64,000 nt of DNA from Streptococcus infantis SK970 (GCA_000223255.2 AFUT01000009.1:124001-188000), one strand, 5' to 3'; positions 49,740-60,445 are shown, counted from the first letter of the stretch. The notes: generated from the sequence alone by a model not told the origin. Numbers and translations: made by a program.

Positions 49740-50603
49740 ATGGCTCTATTTAGTAAAAAAGATAAATATATTCGAATCAATCCCAATCGTTCGACTGTAA
49801 ATCAACCTCAGATCAAGCCAGAGGTTCCAGATGAGCTCTTCTCCCAATGTCCAGGTTGTAAACATACCATTTACCAAAAGGATTTGGGGAGTGAGCGTAT
49901 TTGTCCTCACTGTGGTTATACCTTCCGTATTTCAGCTCAAGAGCGTCTTGCTTTAACCATTGATATGGGTAGCTTCCTTGAGATGTTCACAGGAATTGAG
50001 ACGCAGGACCCATTGGAATTTCCAGGCTACCAGAAAAAATTAGCCTCTATGCGTGAAAAGACAGGTCTTGACGAGGCTGTTGTTACAGGAACTGCTTTGA
50101 TCAAGGGGGAAAAGGTAGCCCTCGGAATCATGGATTCCAACTTTATCATGGCATCTATGGGAACGGTCGTTGGTGAGAAAATCACCCGATTGTTTGAATA
50201 TGCGACAGCTGAAAAATTACCAGTCGTCTTGTTTACTGCATCTGGTGGAGCACGTATGCAAGAAGGAATCATGAGTTTGATGCAGATGGCTAAAATCTCT
50301 GCAGCAGTCAAACGTCATTCCAATGCAGGTCTCTTTTATCTGACTATCCTAACGGATCCAACAACTGGAGGAGTTACAGCTTCCTTTGCTATGGAAGGGG
50401 ATATCATCTTGGCAGAGCCTCAAAGTTTAGTAGGATTTGCTGGACGTCGTGTCATTGAAAATACCGTAAGGGAAGATTTGCCAGAGGATTTCCAGAAGGC
50501 AGAGTTTTTGTTAGAACATGGATTTGTGGATGCGATTGTTAAACGGAGAGAATTGCCAGATATGATTGCTCGATTAGTAAGGTTACATAAGGGGGATTGT
50601 TGA
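49740..50603 (+). CDS. accD: Acetyl-CoA carboxylase carboxyltransferase subunit beta
   Basis: AccD and AccA form the carboxyltransferase that makes malonyl-CoA. The 287-residue protein has the N-terminal zinc ribbon with Cys37, Cys40, Cys55 and Cys58, and the crotonase-fold core ([34 protein letters not shown]). GGGGGA precedes the ATG. The TGA overlaps the accA ATG by one base. Confidence 0.96.
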   Translation: MALFSKKDKYIRINPNRSTVNQPQIKPEVPDELFSQCPGCKHTIYQKDLGSERICPHCGYTFRISAQERLALTIDMGSFLEMFTGIETQDPLEFPGYQKKLASMREKTGLDEAVVTGTALIKGEKVALGIMDSNFIMASMGTVVGEKITRLFEYATAEKLPVVLFTASGGARMQEGIMSLMQMAKISAAVKRHSNAGLFYLTILTDPTTGGVTASFAMEGDIILAEPQSLVGFAGRRVIENTVREDLPEDFQKAEFLLEHGFVDAIVKRRELPDMIARLVRLHKGDC

Positions 50604-51370
50604 TGAATATTGCAAAAATCGTCAGAGAAGCACGTGAACAAACCCGCTTAACTGCCTTGGACTTCGCAACAGGAATATTTGATGACTTTGTAGAGCTCCA
50701 TGGTGATCGCTCTTTCCGAGATGATGGTGCTGTTATTGGTGGTATCGGTTGGTTGGGAAACCAAGCAGTAACTGTTGTTGGAATCCAAAAAGGTAAAAGC
50801 TTACAAGATAATCTTAACCGTAACTTTGGACAACCTCATCCGGAAGGTTATCGAAAAGCCCTTCGCTTGATGAAGCAGGCTGAAAAATTTGGCCGTCCTG
50901 TTGTAACCTTTATCAACACGGCAGGTGCCTATCCTGGTGTCGGAGCAGAGGAGCGTGGTCAAGGTGAAGCCATTGCTCGTAACCTTATGGAGATGAGCGA
51001 TCTTAAGGTGCCAATTATTGCTATTATTATCGGTGAAGGTGGCTCAGGAGGGGCTTTAGCTCTTGCAGTAGCTGACCGTGTTTGGATGTTAGAAAACTCG
51101 ATCTATGCAGTTCTCAGTCCTGAAGGCTTTGCGTCTATTCTTTGGAAGGATGGCAGTCGTGCCATGGAAGCTGCAGAGTTGATGAAAATTACTTCTTTCG
51201 AATTGCTAGATATGAAAATTGTTGATAAGGTTATCTCTGAGGTAGGTCTATCAAGTAAAGATCTGATCAAGCAAGTCAAAGAACAACTCCGAGAAGAACT
51301 TGATGAACTTGGTAAACTGCCACTAGAGCAGCTCATTGAGGAACGTTACCAACGCTTTAGAAAATACTAA
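50603..51370 (+). CDS. accA: Acetyl-CoA carboxylase carboxyltransferase subunit alpha
   Basis: AccA is the partner of AccD. The 255-residue protein shows [34 protein letters not shown] and [17 protein letters not shown]. The ATG at 50603 overlaps the accD stop; in-frame TTG codons just upstream are not preferred. It ends the fab-acc operon and is followed by two hairpins. Confidence 0.96.
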   Translation: MNIAKIVREAREQTRLTALDFATGIFDDFVELHGDRSFRDDGAVIGGIGWLGNQAVTVVGIQKGKSLQDNLNRNFGQPHPEGYRKALRLMKQAEKFGRPVVTFINTAGAYPGVGAEERGQGEAIARNLMEMSDLKVPIIAIIIGEGGSGGALALAVADRVWMLENSIYAVLSPEGFASILWKDGSRAMEAAELMKITSFELLDMKIVDKVISEVGLSSKDLIKQVKEQLREELDELGKLPLEQLIEERYQRFRKY

Positions 51371-51375
51371 AAAGT

Positions 51376-51409
51376 AAGCTAGAACTGAGAAATAGTTCTA
51401 GCTTTTTCT
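51376..51409 (+). terminator. Terminator of the fab-acc operon
   Basis: AAGCTAGAACT pairs with AGTTCTAGCTT around GAGAAAT, followed by Ts. Confidence 0.93.
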
Positions 51410-51448
51410 TGTTCTCGAAAAGAACCATTCATTTGATTGAAGTGAAAT

Positions 51449-51482
51449 AAAAAAGTGTTTGATATCTATCAAACACTTTTTA
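51449..51482. terminator. Bidirectional terminator between accA and nusB
   Basis: AAAAAAGTGTTTGATA pairs with TATCAAACACTTTTT around TC. Both arms carry A or T tracts, serving the convergent accA and nusB transcripts. Confidence 0.92.
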
Positions 51483-51485
51483 TAT

Positions 51486-51908
51486 TTAATTTTCTTCAGT
51501 TACAAATTGACTGAGCAGTCCGTTAATGAAACGGGCTGATTTTTGATCTGAAAAGCTTTTTGCAAGTTCAATAGCTTCATTTACAGCTACGAGTTGAGGA
51601 GTATCAAATGAAGTGATTTCGAAAACTCCCAAACGCAATAAATTCTTTTCAACTAAGGTTAAACGTTCAATCGTCCAACCAGCCTTTAAATGCTGAGTGA
51701 TTTGTTTGTCTAGTTCCTCTTTTTGAGCTTGAACACCAGATACAAGATCGATTAGGAAGCTAGGGAGTTTTACCTCGTCGTCTTCTCGATCATGAGTATA
51801 AGCGAAGTGACAAGCTGTTTCAATATCAGAACCATATTCAAGACTCATCAGTGCTTGGAAGGCACATTTTCGTAGTTCGCGTCTAGATTCTAATAATGGA
51901 CTAGTCAT
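51486..51908 (-). CDS. nusB: Transcription antitermination factor NusB
   Basis: NusB works with NusE (S10) in rRNA antitermination. The 140-residue all-helical protein has RRELRKCAFQALMSLEYG and VAVNEAIELAKSFSDQKSARFINGLL. I start at the ATG at 51908, which overlaps the yqhY end by eight bases, instead of upstream in-frame codons. It is the last gene of the efp-yqhY-nusB unit. Confidence 0.95.
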   Translation of the reverse strand: MTSPLLESRRELRKCAFQALMSLEYGSDIETACHFAYTHDREDDEVKLPSFLIDLVSGVQAQKEELDKQITQHLKAGWTIERLTLVEKNLLRLGVFEITSFDTPQLVAVNEAIELAKSFSDQKSARFINGLLSQFVTEEN

Positions 51909-52290
51909 TGAGGAAGTCCTCATCAAACAAATCTTTTAATGCTGGTTTTGGTGTCTTATCTGGTGCAATACCAGCAACGTGAATATTCACAGCATTGAGT
52001 TCAACATCAGCCATATTACGAACAGCATCTTTTACAGCTTTTTGAATAGCCATTGCAACCTTAGGAACCTTGACACCATACTCAAGATAGAGATAGATAT
52101 CAGCTATTAGTTCTTCTTCAGATTCTTTTAGATAGACGCCACGACCGAGTGAAAGTTTTGAAAGGGTGTCAGATACTGATTTGTTTGAAAAAGAGTGGAC
52201 ACCATCAACTTTAGCTGTAGCGATTGCAATGATTTTTTCAAGTACACGTGGGGCGATAACGATTTCGCCTAATTGTTCTTCAATTCCCAT
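51901..52290 (-). CDS. yqhY: Asp23/Gls24 family protein (YqhY type)
   Basis: The 129-residue protein belongs to the Asp23/Gls24 envelope-stress family. The YqhY member is encoded with nusB and, in Bacillus, is linked to acetyl-CoA carboxylase regulation. Conserved parts are GEIVIAPRVLEKIIAIAT, YLEYGVKVPKVAMAIQ and AVNIHVAGI. Here it lies opposite the acc genes, across two terminators. It overlaps nusB and follows efp by 21 bases. Confidence 0.9.
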   Translation of the reverse strand: MGIEEQLGEIVIAPRVLEKIIAIATAKVDGVHSFSNKSVSDTLSKLSLGRGVYLKESEEELIADIYLYLEYGVKVPKVAMAIQKAVKDAVRNMADVELNAVNIHVAGIAPDKTPKPALKDLFDEDFLND

Positions 52291-52311
52291 AGAATGACCT
52301 CTTTCTAGAGA

Positions 52312-52872
52312 TTAGGCACGAGAAACGTAAGTTCCTTCTGCAGTGTTGATAACGAGTTTTTGTCCTGCTTCGATGAAGTCTGGAACGTTAACGACAAGTC
52401 CAGTTTCCATTGTAGCTGGTTTACCAGAACCTGTAACAGTAGCACCTTTAATAGATGGTTGTGTTTCAGCAACTGTCAATTCAACAGTTGTAGGAACTGT
52501 TACCCCAATTACTTCAGTTCCGTAAAATTGAATTTTAACTTCAGAATTTTCAAGGATGTAAAGTAATTCATTTTCAACATTTACAACAGGAATTTCGTAT
52601 TGGTCGTAAGTTTCGGTGTTCATGAAATAAGCTGTATCATCCATTTTGTACAAGTATTGTGCTGGCACGGTTTCGATAATCGCTTGTTCAAATTTTTCCT
52701 CTGGACGGTAGCTAGTTTCAAATGTTGAACCAGTACGGACATCACGCAATTTCATACGCATGATAGTGTTTCCTTTACCTGGTTTGTGGTGGCTAGCTTC
52801 CAAAACGCGGATCAATTTTCCGTCAGCTGTTTCAAAGGTCATACCAGCCTTTAATTTACTTGCTTCAATCAT
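52312..52872 (-). CDS. efp: Elongation factor P
   Basis: EF-P relieves ribosome stalling at polyproline. The 186-residue protein has the KOW-like N-domain with the tip loop SHHKPGKGN (Lys33) and two OB domains ([16 protein letters not shown]). Lys33 is conserved; no modification genes are seen nearby. GAGGTATAAAC precedes the ATG on the minus strand, and TG-A-TACAAT is a likely extended -10 upstream. Confidence 0.96.
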   Translation of the reverse strand: MIEASKLKAGMTFETADGKLIRVLEASHHKPGKGNTIMRMKLRDVRTGSTFETSYRPEEKFEQAIIETVPAQYLYKMDDTAYFMNTETYDQYEIPVVNVENELLYILENSEVKIQFYGTEVIGVTVPTTVELTVAETQPSIKGATVTGSGKPATMETGLVVNVPDFIEAGQKLVINTAEGTYVSRA

Positions 52873-52951
52873 GTTTATACCTCTTTTATAAATAGTTTAC
52901 TCTTTATTGTATCATAATAGCCTAGAATTCTCAAATATCAGAGAAGATGAC

Positions 52952-54316
52952 CTAGTTGACGGGTACAATATCCCCATTTTCATTTCTGGTTACCAAGACA
53001 TATTTACCATCTACTTCGATGTAGAAGTTTTTATTAGTTGGTTTTTCTTGACTAGTAGTTTCTTCTGCAGGAGTTGTTACTTCTTGAGTTGTAGATTCTT
53101 GAACAGGAGTTGTTACTTCTGGATTAGTAGTTTCTACTGAGTTAGCGGTTTGTTCAGGGCTAACAGTCTCTAGTGGGTTAGCAGCTTGCTCAGGACTTGC
53201 AGTTTGGACCGGAGTAAATGCTTGGTTTGGATCAGCGGGTTGTACTGGGGGAACGGTTTGATTTGGGCTAACAGGTTGAGCTTGTTGGGTGAGTTGGCCA
53301 CCGAGAGTTTGACCGAGATTCATACCCATAAACATGTTCATACCATTGCCATTACCTTCGTTATTAGCTGCAGCAATAAGAGCTTCGTTACGAGCACGAC
53401 GTTCTTCAATTTCGATGGTATTGTATTTCATAGCAACGAGTTCGCTATCAAGTTTACGAACAAGTTCCAAGCTTTCTTGGTCGTAGCTCAAATCCTCAAG
53501 AAGGATGTTGGTTGCTTCAATACCGTAAAGACCAGTCCATACCTTATTGACTTCTTGTTTAGCGATTTCATTAAAAGTATCTTGATTAGCATTTAGGCTA
53601 TAGATATCAACTCGGTACTCATTAGTAAATTTGGCAATTGCAATCGCAATTTTAGGAGAGATATTTTGACGTAAAGTACCTTGAGCGATATCTTGAAGTG
53701 TAAACGGTTTATGTTCGTCAATTTGTTGACTGATAGAGCTAACGTAGAAAAGTACTGGGTCAGAAATCTTGATATCGAACAAACCATAGAAACGGATATT
53801 GAGCAATTGTTGGTAACGCTCACTGAAGTATTCTACAGCATTTTGAGTGCCAAATTTATTCCCCGCAATCGGTTGGACACGGACAAAGATGATTTCTTGT
53901 TGAGTAACGACTTGACCAGCAAATGAAAAGCGGTGCTTGAAGTTTTCCCAAGTTCCTCTAATTCCACCTTTTTCTAGAAGCCAAGCGTTGTCGCCAGAGC
54001 GCCATTCATGGCTACCAGCTTCTAAAACATCACCAAGGAAGGTACCGTTATTTACAAGGATAGCAACATATCCTTGAGGGACAATAACCACCGAACCATC
54101 TGTTAAAAGTCCTGTATGTTGATTAGCTTGTCTAGAAACTCCGTCAGGGTCTTTTGTAAGAAGAATTCCTTTCACAGCTAATGCTTCTGATGATACGTGT
54201 TCTGGAAGTACAACGGCTTCCTTAAATTTACTGTCATTAAGACTATTAATACCAGCAGTTTTGGCAACATCAACAACTCCCTTAATTTGCTCTTTGGCAA
54301 CACGAATAAATCCCAT
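52952..54316 (-). CDS. SPFH domain protein with a repetitive Pro/Thr/Glu tail
   Basis: The 454-residue protein has an SPFH (stomatin/prohibitin-like) domain at about 55-320 (GYVAILVNNGTFLGDVLEAG, RFYGLFDIKISDPVLFY), as in the YdjI/virion-core type. A tail at about 345-430 repeats short PxQT/SPEQ units (VSPEQTAN, TASPEQAAN, ADPNQAF). The last 25 residues (FYIEVDGKYVLVTRNENG) look like a small folded module. There is no N-terminal membrane anchor. It follows a zinc-ribbon/TIM44-like gene by nine bases, a pairing also known from other Firmicutes. The role is probably membrane organisation or stress and is not proven. Confidence 0.82.
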   Translation of the reverse strand: MGFIRVAKEQIKGVVDVAKTAGINSLNDSKFKEAVVLPEHVSSEALAVKGILLTKDPDGVSRQANQHTGLLTDGSVVIVPQGYVAILVNNGTFLGDVLEAGSHEWRSGDNAWLLEKGGIRGTWENFKHRFSFAGQVVTQQEIIFVRVQPIAGNKFGTQNAVEYFSERYQQLLNIRFYGLFDIKISDPVLFYVSSISQQIDEHKPFTLQDIAQGTLRQNISPKIAIAIAKFTNEYRVDIYSLNANQDTFNEIAKQEVNKVWTGLYGIEATNILLEDLSYDQESLELVRKLDSELVAMKYNTIEIEERRARNEALIAAANNEGNGNGMNMFMGMNLGQTLGGQLTQQAQPVSPNQTVPPVQPADPNQAFTPVQTASPEQAANPLETVSPEQTANSVETTNPEVTTPVQESTTQEVTTPAEETTSQEKPTNKNFYIEVDGKYVLVTRNENGDIVPVN

Positions 54317-54325
54317 AATTTCCTC

Positions 54326-55336
54326 CTAATTATATAATTCGTCTTCATCCACAACGTCATAGGTGTCAAGAACCCATTGGTTTGGACTACGGGTGATATC
54401 AGATCCGCAATAGTCACATTTGCTGATAGCTGATATTTTGAGTGGAGCGCCACAGTTTGGACAGCGGTCGCTAACAGCTTCCTCTTGAACAGTTGATTCA
54501 GTTTGGCTACCGTGTTTACGAATAAAGTTCATTTGGTAAACTGTAAATAAATCTTTTTGAGGGTCTCCCTCAATAACCTTACGAGTCTTGTCTTCGATGA
54601 CATAATCTCTCAAGGTAGATGATAAGATAACGACTAAAGTATCATTTCCATCTGGATTACTATTGAAATCTTTGATTCGAACATTTTCAACGTAAACGCG
54701 TTCCAAAACATTCGTTGTTTGAGATTGGATATAGTCTTCCAGTTGAGCACTGTGTTGAGTATAGAGACTAACACTTTCAAGAGAACGCACCAAGTTCCAA
54801 TCCTTTTTAGTCCAAGCAGCCTGCAACTGGATATAAACTTCTTTAGCCCATGAAGTGAAAGCAGAGGCATCAAAGTTTGGATCATAGTATCTAAGTCGAT
54901 CAATGGCTTGGCTATTATTTTCAACTCGACGATGGATAGTTGGTTGTGGTTGGTAGCTAGGAGTAGGTCTTCTATATGGTTTTGAATAAGAAGTATCTTG
55001 GTCGCTAAGGTACTTGATGAGCCTGTAGAGTAAGAAAGCTCCCACACCAAACATGATAAGAATGCTTATTCCGGTTCCTAGAGAACCATCTAAACTTGAG
55101 TAACTATCACCAGATCGATAGCTGCTTCTGTAAGAAGAACTACTACCACTAGATCCGCTTCGAGAACTGCTGCTACTTCGTGAGCTACTGCTACTTCGAG
55201 AACTGCTACTGCTACGAGAGCTGCTTCGGCTAGAGCTACCACTTCGAGAATGGCCGACGCCAGCATCGATTGATTGTAGAGGTGTCACAAAGAGAAGAAG
55301 CAAGCAAGTAGCGATTAGAGTATATAACTTTTTCAT
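54326..55336 (-). CDS. TIM44-like transport protein with Ser/Arg-rich region and zinc ribbon
   Basis: The 336-residue protein has a signal peptide (about 1-25) and a low-complexity Ser/Arg/Gly stretch (about 29-80). One membrane helix follows (about 86-107), then a TIM44-like domain (YDPNFDASAFTSWAKEVYI, VYVENVRIKDF). A C-terminal zinc ribbon has Cys292, Cys295, Cys307 and Cys310 (CPNCG, CDYCG). The topology would put the Ser/Arg stretch outside and the TIM44 and zinc parts inside. It is probably cotranscribed with the SPFH gene. Function is unknown. Confidence 0.78.
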   Translation of the reverse strand: MKKLYTLIATCLLLLFVTPLQSIDAGVGHSRSGSSSRSSSRSSSSSRSSSSSRSSSSSRSGSSGSSSSYRSSYRSGDSYSSLDGSLGTGISILIMFGVGAFLLYRLIKYLSDQDTSYSKPYRRPTPSYQPQPTIHRRVENNSQAIDRLRYYDPNFDASAFTSWAKEVYIQLQAAWTKKDWNLVRSLESVSLYTQHSAQLEDYIQSQTTNVLERVYVENVRIKDFNSNPDGNDTLVVILSSTLRDYVIEDKTRKVIEGDPQKDLFTVYQMNFIRKHGSQTESTVQEEAVSDRCPNCGAPLKISAISKCDYCGSDITRSPNQWVLDTYDVVDEDELYN

Positions 55337-55412
55337 ATGTCTCCTAACTATGTGAGTACGAGGTGCAAGGCATCAAGCAATAACTATTTTCATTAGCTTG
55401 TGACAGTTATAT

Positions 55413-56867
55413 TTAGATTGGTGATTGATCGTTTTTCAACTTAGCTAATTCCTGGGCAAGTAGCTTGAGGGCGACTTGTGGGTTGGCTTGTCCTTTAGTC
55501 GCTTTCATAAGGAATCCTGTGAAGGCCTTGTCAGCGTTACGTTTTCCTGACTTGAAGTCGGCAACGGCAGCTTCGTTATCAGCAAAGACTTTGTGGATAA
55601 TTGGAATCAAGATATCTGGATCTGAGATTTGAACCAAATCAGCTTTTTCAACGTATTCACGAGCGCCTCCACCATTTTTAGCAAGGTGAACAAAGACTTT
55701 CTTGGCAATCTTAGATGAAATAGTGCCGTCTTCGATGATGGCAATCATTTCGACCAAGTTTTCTGGAGTCAATTTGATTTCTTCAAGTGTCTTGCCTTCA
55801 GCGTTCAAGAACTGAGCGACTTCACCTTGGAGCCAGTTAGAGACTTGTTTAGCATCACCACCGAGAGCCACAGCTTTCTCAAAGAAGTCAGAAGTGACTT
55901 TATTGGCAGTCAACTGGCTAGCATCGTAGTCTGATAATCCGAGTTGAGAGATATAGCGAGCACGGCGTTCTTTTGGAAACTCTGGCAACTCAGTGCGCAT
56001 TTCTTCGATCCACTCATCAGAGATTTCAAAGAGTGGTAGGTCTGGTTCTGGGAAGTAGCGGTAGTCTGCAGCGCCTTCCTTGACACGCATGAGGATAGTT
56101 GCTTTGTTCGCTTCATCGTAACGACGTGTTTCTTGGCGTATTTGACCACCTGAGCGAAGGATTTCAGCCTGGCGTTGGACTTCGTATTCAAGACCCTTAC
56201 GCACGTTTGAGAAGGAGTTGAGGTTTTTCAACTCTGTCTTGGTACCGAATTTTTCTTGACCATAAGGACGAAGCGAGATGTTGGCATCCACACGCATAGA
56301 ACCTTCTTCCATCTTAACGTCAGAGATACCAGCGTATTGGATAACTTCCTTGAGGGCTGTTAGATAAGCGTAGGCTTCTTCTGGTGAACGCATGTCTGCT
56401 TCAGATACGATTTCAATCAAAGGTACCCCTTGGCGGTTGAGGTCAACATAAGAGTAACCATCTGTACCATGCGTGTTTTTACCGGCGTCTTCTTCCAAGT
56501 GAGCACGTTCAATACCGATTTTCTTAGTCGTACCATCTTCTAGTTCCACTTCTATCCAGCCATTGTAACCGATTGGCTCATCAAACTGAGAAATTTGGTA
56601 GGCTTTCGGATTATCAGGGTAGAAGTAGTTCTTGCGGTCAAAGTGCATCTTCTGGTGGATGTCCATGTTGAGGGCGAGAGCCGCCTTGATACCAGCATCG
56701 ACAACACCTTTATTGAGAACTGGTAGTACACCTGGGAAAGACCAGTCAATCACGTTAGTGTTGGCATTTTGGTCGTTTCCAAAGTGGGCAGAGGTAGGTG
56801 AGAAGATTTTTGAATTGGTGTTGAGCTCTACGTGGACTTCAAGTCCAATGACTGTTTCAAAGTTCAT
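55413..56867 (-). CDS. gatB: Asp-tRNA(Asn)/Glu-tRNA(Gln) amidotransferase subunit B
   Basis: GatB activates the mischarged Glu or Asp on tRNA, and GatA supplies the ammonia. The 484-residue protein has [14 protein letters not shown], the metal-binding region, SRPYG-like [11 protein letters not shown] and the C-terminal YqeY-like tRNA-binding domain. Its end (KLKNDQSPI) is a few residues longer than I expect. It overlaps gatA by one base. Confidence 0.95.
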   Translation of the reverse strand: MNFETVIGLEVHVELNTNSKIFSPTSAHFGNDQNANTNVIDWSFPGVLPVLNKGVVDAGIKAALALNMDIHQKMHFDRKNYFYPDNPKAYQISQFDEPIGYNGWIEVELEDGTTKKIGIERAHLEEDAGKNTHGTDGYSYVDLNRQGVPLIEIVSEADMRSPEEAYAYLTALKEVIQYAGISDVKMEEGSMRVDANISLRPYGQEKFGTKTELKNLNSFSNVRKGLEYEVQRQAEILRSGGQIRQETRRYDEANKATILMRVKEGAADYRYFPEPDLPLFEISDEWIEEMRTELPEFPKERRARYISQLGLSDYDASQLTANKVTSDFFEKAVALGGDAKQVSNWLQGEVAQFLNAEGKTLEEIKLTPENLVEMIAIIEDGTISSKIAKKVFVHLAKNGGGAREYVEKADLVQISDPDILIPIIHKVFADNEAAVADFKSGKRNADKAFTGFLMKATKGQANPQVALKLLAQELAKLKNDQSPI

Positions 56868-58333
56868 TAGTTATCACCTCCAAAAATCACGGGTTGTTGT
56901 TTGTGGTAGTCTGTTGTTGCTTCAAAAGCAGCAGCAGCTTGGTAGATAGTCTCTTCTGAATACTTAGGACCAATCATTTGGAGACCGACAGGTAGACCTT
57001 GGACAAATCCAGCAGGAAGCGAAATCCCAGGAAGACCAGCTAAGTTGACAGGAATTGTCAACAAGTCAGCCAAGTACATAGCAACTGGATCGTGGTTGAG
57101 TGAATCCAAGTCATAAGCAACACTAGGAGCAGTTGGTCCCAAAATCAAGTCATAATCCGCAAAGACGTTTTCGAAATCTTGGATGATGAGGGTACGGACT
57201 TGTCCAGCCTTCTTGTAGTAGGCATCATAGTAACCTGATGAAAGGCTGAAAGTACCTAGCATGATACGGCGTTTAACTTCTTCACCGAAACCTTGACTGC
57301 GGCTGTTTACATAGATTTCATCAAGATTAGTTGCATCTTCTGCACGGTAGCCGTAACGAATACCGTCAAAGCGTTGCAAGTTTGATGAAGCTTCTGATGA
57401 AGCGATGATGTAGTAAACCGCAACTCCGTATTTAGAGTGAGGAAGGCTCACTTCTTCGACGATAGCACCAAGTTTTTCAAAGTGTTTGGTTGCGTTGATG
57501 ATGGTTTCTTTAACTTCTGGGTCAATCCCCTCACCAAGATATTCTTTAGGCAAAGCAATTTTCATGCCCTTGATGTCTTGACCGATTTTTGAAGTAAAGT
57601 CAGCAATGCGGACAGGGGCAGAAGTAGAGTCTTTGACATCTTCGCTGGCAATCGCATTAAGCAAGAGAGCATTTTCCTTAACAGTTGGTGCAAAAGGACC
57701 AATTTGGTCTAATGAGCTACCAAAGGCAATGAGACCGAAACGTGAAACTGTTCCGTAAGTTGGTTTGAGACCAACAATCCCGTTAAAGGCAGCAGGTTGG
57801 CGGATAGAACCACCAGTATCAGAACCAATTGATAAACGGACTTGTCCAGAAGCTACAGCTGCAGCAGAACCACTTGATGATCCACCAGGGACCTTGCTGT
57901 GGTCCCAAGCATTTTTAGTAGCACCGTAGTAAGAAGTCTCACCTGATCCACCCATGGCAAACTCGTCCATGTTGGTTTTCCCAACGACAATCATGCCCTT
58001 GGCTTTTGCATTGGCAACAGCTGTCGCATCAAAGATTGGCTCGTAGTTATAAAGCATTTTTGAGGCTGCTGTTGTTAAGAGACCATCTGTAGAAATGTTA
58101 TCCTTAACTGCGAGCGGAATTCCTGAAAGGACATTGTCAGCATCAATACCAGTTTCATCAATAGCTTTAGCCTGAGCAAGAGCTTGGTCCTCAGCGATAG
58201 TGACGAAAGCATTGATAGCTGTCTCACGAGATTTGATATCTTCAAGCGTTGCTTGAGTTAGTTCAGTTGCTGAAATTTCCTTAGAGACCAGGAGATTGTG
58301 CAACTCTTCAATGGTTTTATGATTAAAAGTCAT
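56867..58333 (-). CDS. gatA: Asp-tRNA(Asn)/Glu-tRNA(Gln) amidotransferase subunit A
   Basis: GatA is the amidase subunit that releases ammonia from glutamine. The 488-residue protein has the Lys of the Ser-cisSer-Lys triad in GIPLAVKDN and the Ser pair in [16 protein letters not shown] and [12 protein letters not shown]. It overlaps gatC and gatB by single bases. Confidence 0.96.
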   Translation of the reverse strand: MTFNHKTIEELHNLLVSKEISATELTQATLEDIKSRETAINAFVTIAEDQALAQAKAIDETGIDADNVLSGIPLAVKDNISTDGLLTTAASKMLYNYEPIFDATAVANAKAKGMIVVGKTNMDEFAMGGSGETSYYGATKNAWDHSKVPGGSSSGSAAAVASGQVRLSIGSDTGGSIRQPAAFNGIVGLKPTYGTVSRFGLIAFGSSLDQIGPFAPTVKENALLLNAIASEDVKDSTSAPVRIADFTSKIGQDIKGMKIALPKEYLGEGIDPEVKETIINATKHFEKLGAIVEEVSLPHSKYGVAVYYIIASSEASSNLQRFDGIRYGYRAEDATNLDEIYVNSRSQGFGEEVKRRIMLGTFSLSSGYYDAYYKKAGQVRTLIIQDFENVFADYDLILGPTAPSVAYDLDSLNHDPVAMYLADLLTIPVNLAGLPGISLPAGFVQGLPVGLQMIGPKYSEETIYQAAAAFEATTDYHKQQPVIFGGDN

Positions 58334-58635
58334 TAGGCGTCTCCTCCATCATCTAGGATAGCTGGCACCTTGATATAGTAGTTATCTTTTTCAGGTACAT
58401 TTTTAAACAAGCGGTCACGGTCTGTTCCTTCTTCGGCCACATCAGGTCGGAGAACAGTTTTACGGTCAGCCATAGTTGTTGTAGGCGCAACACCAGTAGT
58501 GTCGACTTCACTGAGCAATTCGACCATATCAACAATTTTTGAGAGTGTTGTCGCAAACTCTGCAGTTTCTTCTTCTGAGAATTTTAATTTTGAAAGATTG
58601 GCAACGTGGGTTACCTCTTCTTGCGTAATTTTCAT
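58333..58635 (-). CDS. gatC: Asp-tRNA(Asn)/Glu-tRNA(Gln) amidotransferase subunit C
   Basis: GatC is the small stabilising subunit of the GatCAB complex. The 100-residue protein has [18 protein letters not shown] and the conserved LRPD segment. AAAGGAT precedes the ATG. It is the first gene of gatC-gatA-gatB. Confidence 0.95.
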   Translation of the reverse strand: MKITQEEVTHVANLSKLKFSEEETAEFATTLSKIVDMVELLSEVDTTGVAPTTTMADRKTVLRPDVAEEGTDRDRLFKNVPEKDNYYIKVPAILDDGGDA

Positions 58636-58847
58636 CGGATATCCTTTCGTGAAATGATGATTCTTTATCTGTTCTATTTTACCATATTTTCCTATAAATA
58701 AGGCAAGCCAAGCTAAAAAGAAACAGAAATTGAAAAATACTTTTTATTTCGATATAATGGTTGAAATTAGAAGAAAGAATAACAGTCGTTTCTAGTTGGT
58801 AAAAAGGATGTAGAATTGACTCAACTAGAACACGTTAAGGATGATAT

Positions 58848-59534
58848 ATGACGCTTTGGGAGTTACTTTTTACCAGTAAAAAGACAGTTCCTCCTCATTT
58901 GGGAGCCTGGTACTTTTTATTACCTACTTCTTTGGTAATCATAGCTGTTTTATCGATTCGTTTCGCATCATCTAAAGGTTACAGAAACTTTTGGTATTGG
59001 GGACAATTGATTCAGTTGCTCATTATCAACGCTTGGTATATTGCTGCACGTCTGCCCCTATCTGAGGCTCTCCCTTTTTACCATAGTCGCATGGCTATGT
59101 GGATGATTCTTTTTGCCCCTAATAAGACTTTTTTCAAACAATATTTTGCCTTAGTGGGAGTTTTTGGCTCTATCATGGCCTTGGTCTATCCAGTCTTTTA
59201 TCCTTTTCCTTTCCCTCATGTTTCGTCTGTGAACAATGTTTTCGGACATTGGGCCCTCTTGGCTAACTGCTTGATTTATCTTGTTAGATATTATAAAGTT
59301 GAAAAAGGGGATATTTGGAAAATATGCCAGATGACTTTTGGAGTCAATGCCATTATCTTTTTTGCCAACCTCTTGACAGGAGGGAATTATGGCTTTATGA
59401 GCAAGCCACCTGTGATTGGAGATCATGGCGACTTGGTTAATTATTTGATAGTAACCAGTCTGATGACAGGAATCCTCATTCTCATCAATCAATTTGTTAA
59501 ATATAAACTGAAGAATCGTCAGCTAATAAATTAA
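58848..59534 (+). CDS. TIGR02206 (YwaF-type) membrane protein, first copy
   Basis: The 228-residue protein has about six or seven membrane helices and the YwaF/TIGR02206 signature: FYHSRMAMW, FKQYFALVGVFGSIMALVYP, HVSSVNNVFGHWALL and TGGNYGFMSKPP. AAGGATG precedes the ATG. A paralogue follows nine bases downstream. Function is unknown. Confidence 0.8.
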   Translation: MTLWELLFTSKKTVPPHLGAWYFLLPTSLVIIAVLSIRFASSKGYRNFWYWGQLIQLLIINAWYIAARLPLSEALPFYHSRMAMWMILFAPNKTFFKQYFALVGVFGSIMALVYPVFYPFPFPHVSSVNNVFGHWALLANCLIYLVRYYKVEKGDIWKICQMTFGVNAIIFFANLLTGGNYGFMSKPPVIGDHGDLVNYLIVTSLMTGILILINQFVKYKLKNRQLIN

Positions 59535-59543
59535 GGAGATCTT

Positions 59544-60236
59544 ATGCATCATTTTATTACAAGAACCCAAACCACACCACCGCCTATTCCCATTTTTTGG
59601 TACGGTGTCATGATAGGCCTTCTTGCCTTGTCTATTTATGCTTCTCTTACTTACTACAAAAATCCCAAATTTGTTCGATTATTTAAGTGGATTCAAATAG
59701 GGCAACTGCTGGCTCTTTACACTTGGTATATTGGCTTTGGCATTCCGTTTTCAAACAGTCTACCTCTTTACCATTGTCGTTTGGCCATGTTCGCTGTTGT
59801 ATTCTTACCTGACAAATGGAAAACCAAGCAGTATTTTGCCCTTATGGGAGCTAGTGGAGCAGTGTTTGCCTTGGGCTACCCTGTTTTCGACCCCTATGAC
59901 TTTCCGCATATTACCAGTTTTTCTTTCCTGATTGGCCATTATGCCCTCTTGGTCAATTCCCTGGTCTATCTCATGAATCACTACGATAAGACCTTGCTGA
60001 AAAAGTATCGAATTATCGCCTACACTTTTATTCTTAATCTTTTTCTAGTTGGAGTCAATCAAGTGACAGGTGGAAACTATGGGCTTTTGAATACCACGCC
60101 TTTTATCCCAGATGCCCCTATATGGATAAAGTATCTTCTGGTTTCAATCATTCTTTCTTCAGCCTTAGTGCTCTTTGATATTTTGTTTAAAAAACGTTGG
60201 GAAAAGAAAATTGCTCCAGAAAAAATTAAATTTTGA
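59544..60236 (+). CDS. TIGR02206 (YwaF-type) membrane protein, second copy
   Basis: The 230-residue protein repeats the layout of its neighbour: LYHCRLAMF, TKQYFALMGASGAVFALGYP, HITSFSFLIGHYALLVNS and TGGNYGLLNTTP. The shared segments show a tandem duplication followed by divergence. AAGGAG precedes the ATG. A terminator follows. Confidence 0.8.
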   Translation: MHHFITRTQTTPPPIPIFWYGVMIGLLALSIYASLTYYKNPKFVRLFKWIQIGQLLALYTWYIGFGIPFSNSLPLYHCRLAMFAVVFLPDKWKTKQYFALMGASGAVFALGYPVFDPYDFPHITSFSFLIGHYALLVNSLVYLMNHYDKTLLKKYRIIAYTFILNLFLVGVNQVTGGNYGLLNTTPFIPDAPIWIKYLLVSIILSSALVLFDILFKKRWEKKIAPEKIKF

Positions 60237-60287
60237 AGAGATTGTAACTAGCGATACAAAATAAATATTGAACAAAAGAATCTGAAG

Positions 60288-60317
60288 AGCAGGTCTAGTA
60301 TCTTGACCTGCTTTTTC
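60288..60317 (+). terminator. Terminator after the YwaF-type pair
   Basis: AGCAGGTC pairs with GACCTGCT around a nine-base loop, followed by TTTTTC. Confidence 0.9.
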
Positions 60318-60445
60318 TTGTGTAAGCAATTGAAAAACTCTCTAAAATCCGATATAATGGAGTGTTGAAAGGAATGTTAGGGTCCGATGTAATAAAGAGT
60401 GATTATAAATTGAAATAATTAAAAAAGTAGAAAGAAAGAGAACTT

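Noticed and set aside
55140-55260. A repeat array resembling short tandem DNA repeats
   Set aside because: It encodes the Ser/Arg/Gly-rich stretch of the TIM44-like protein in an open frame. Spacing is codon-based and there are no CRISPR spacers.
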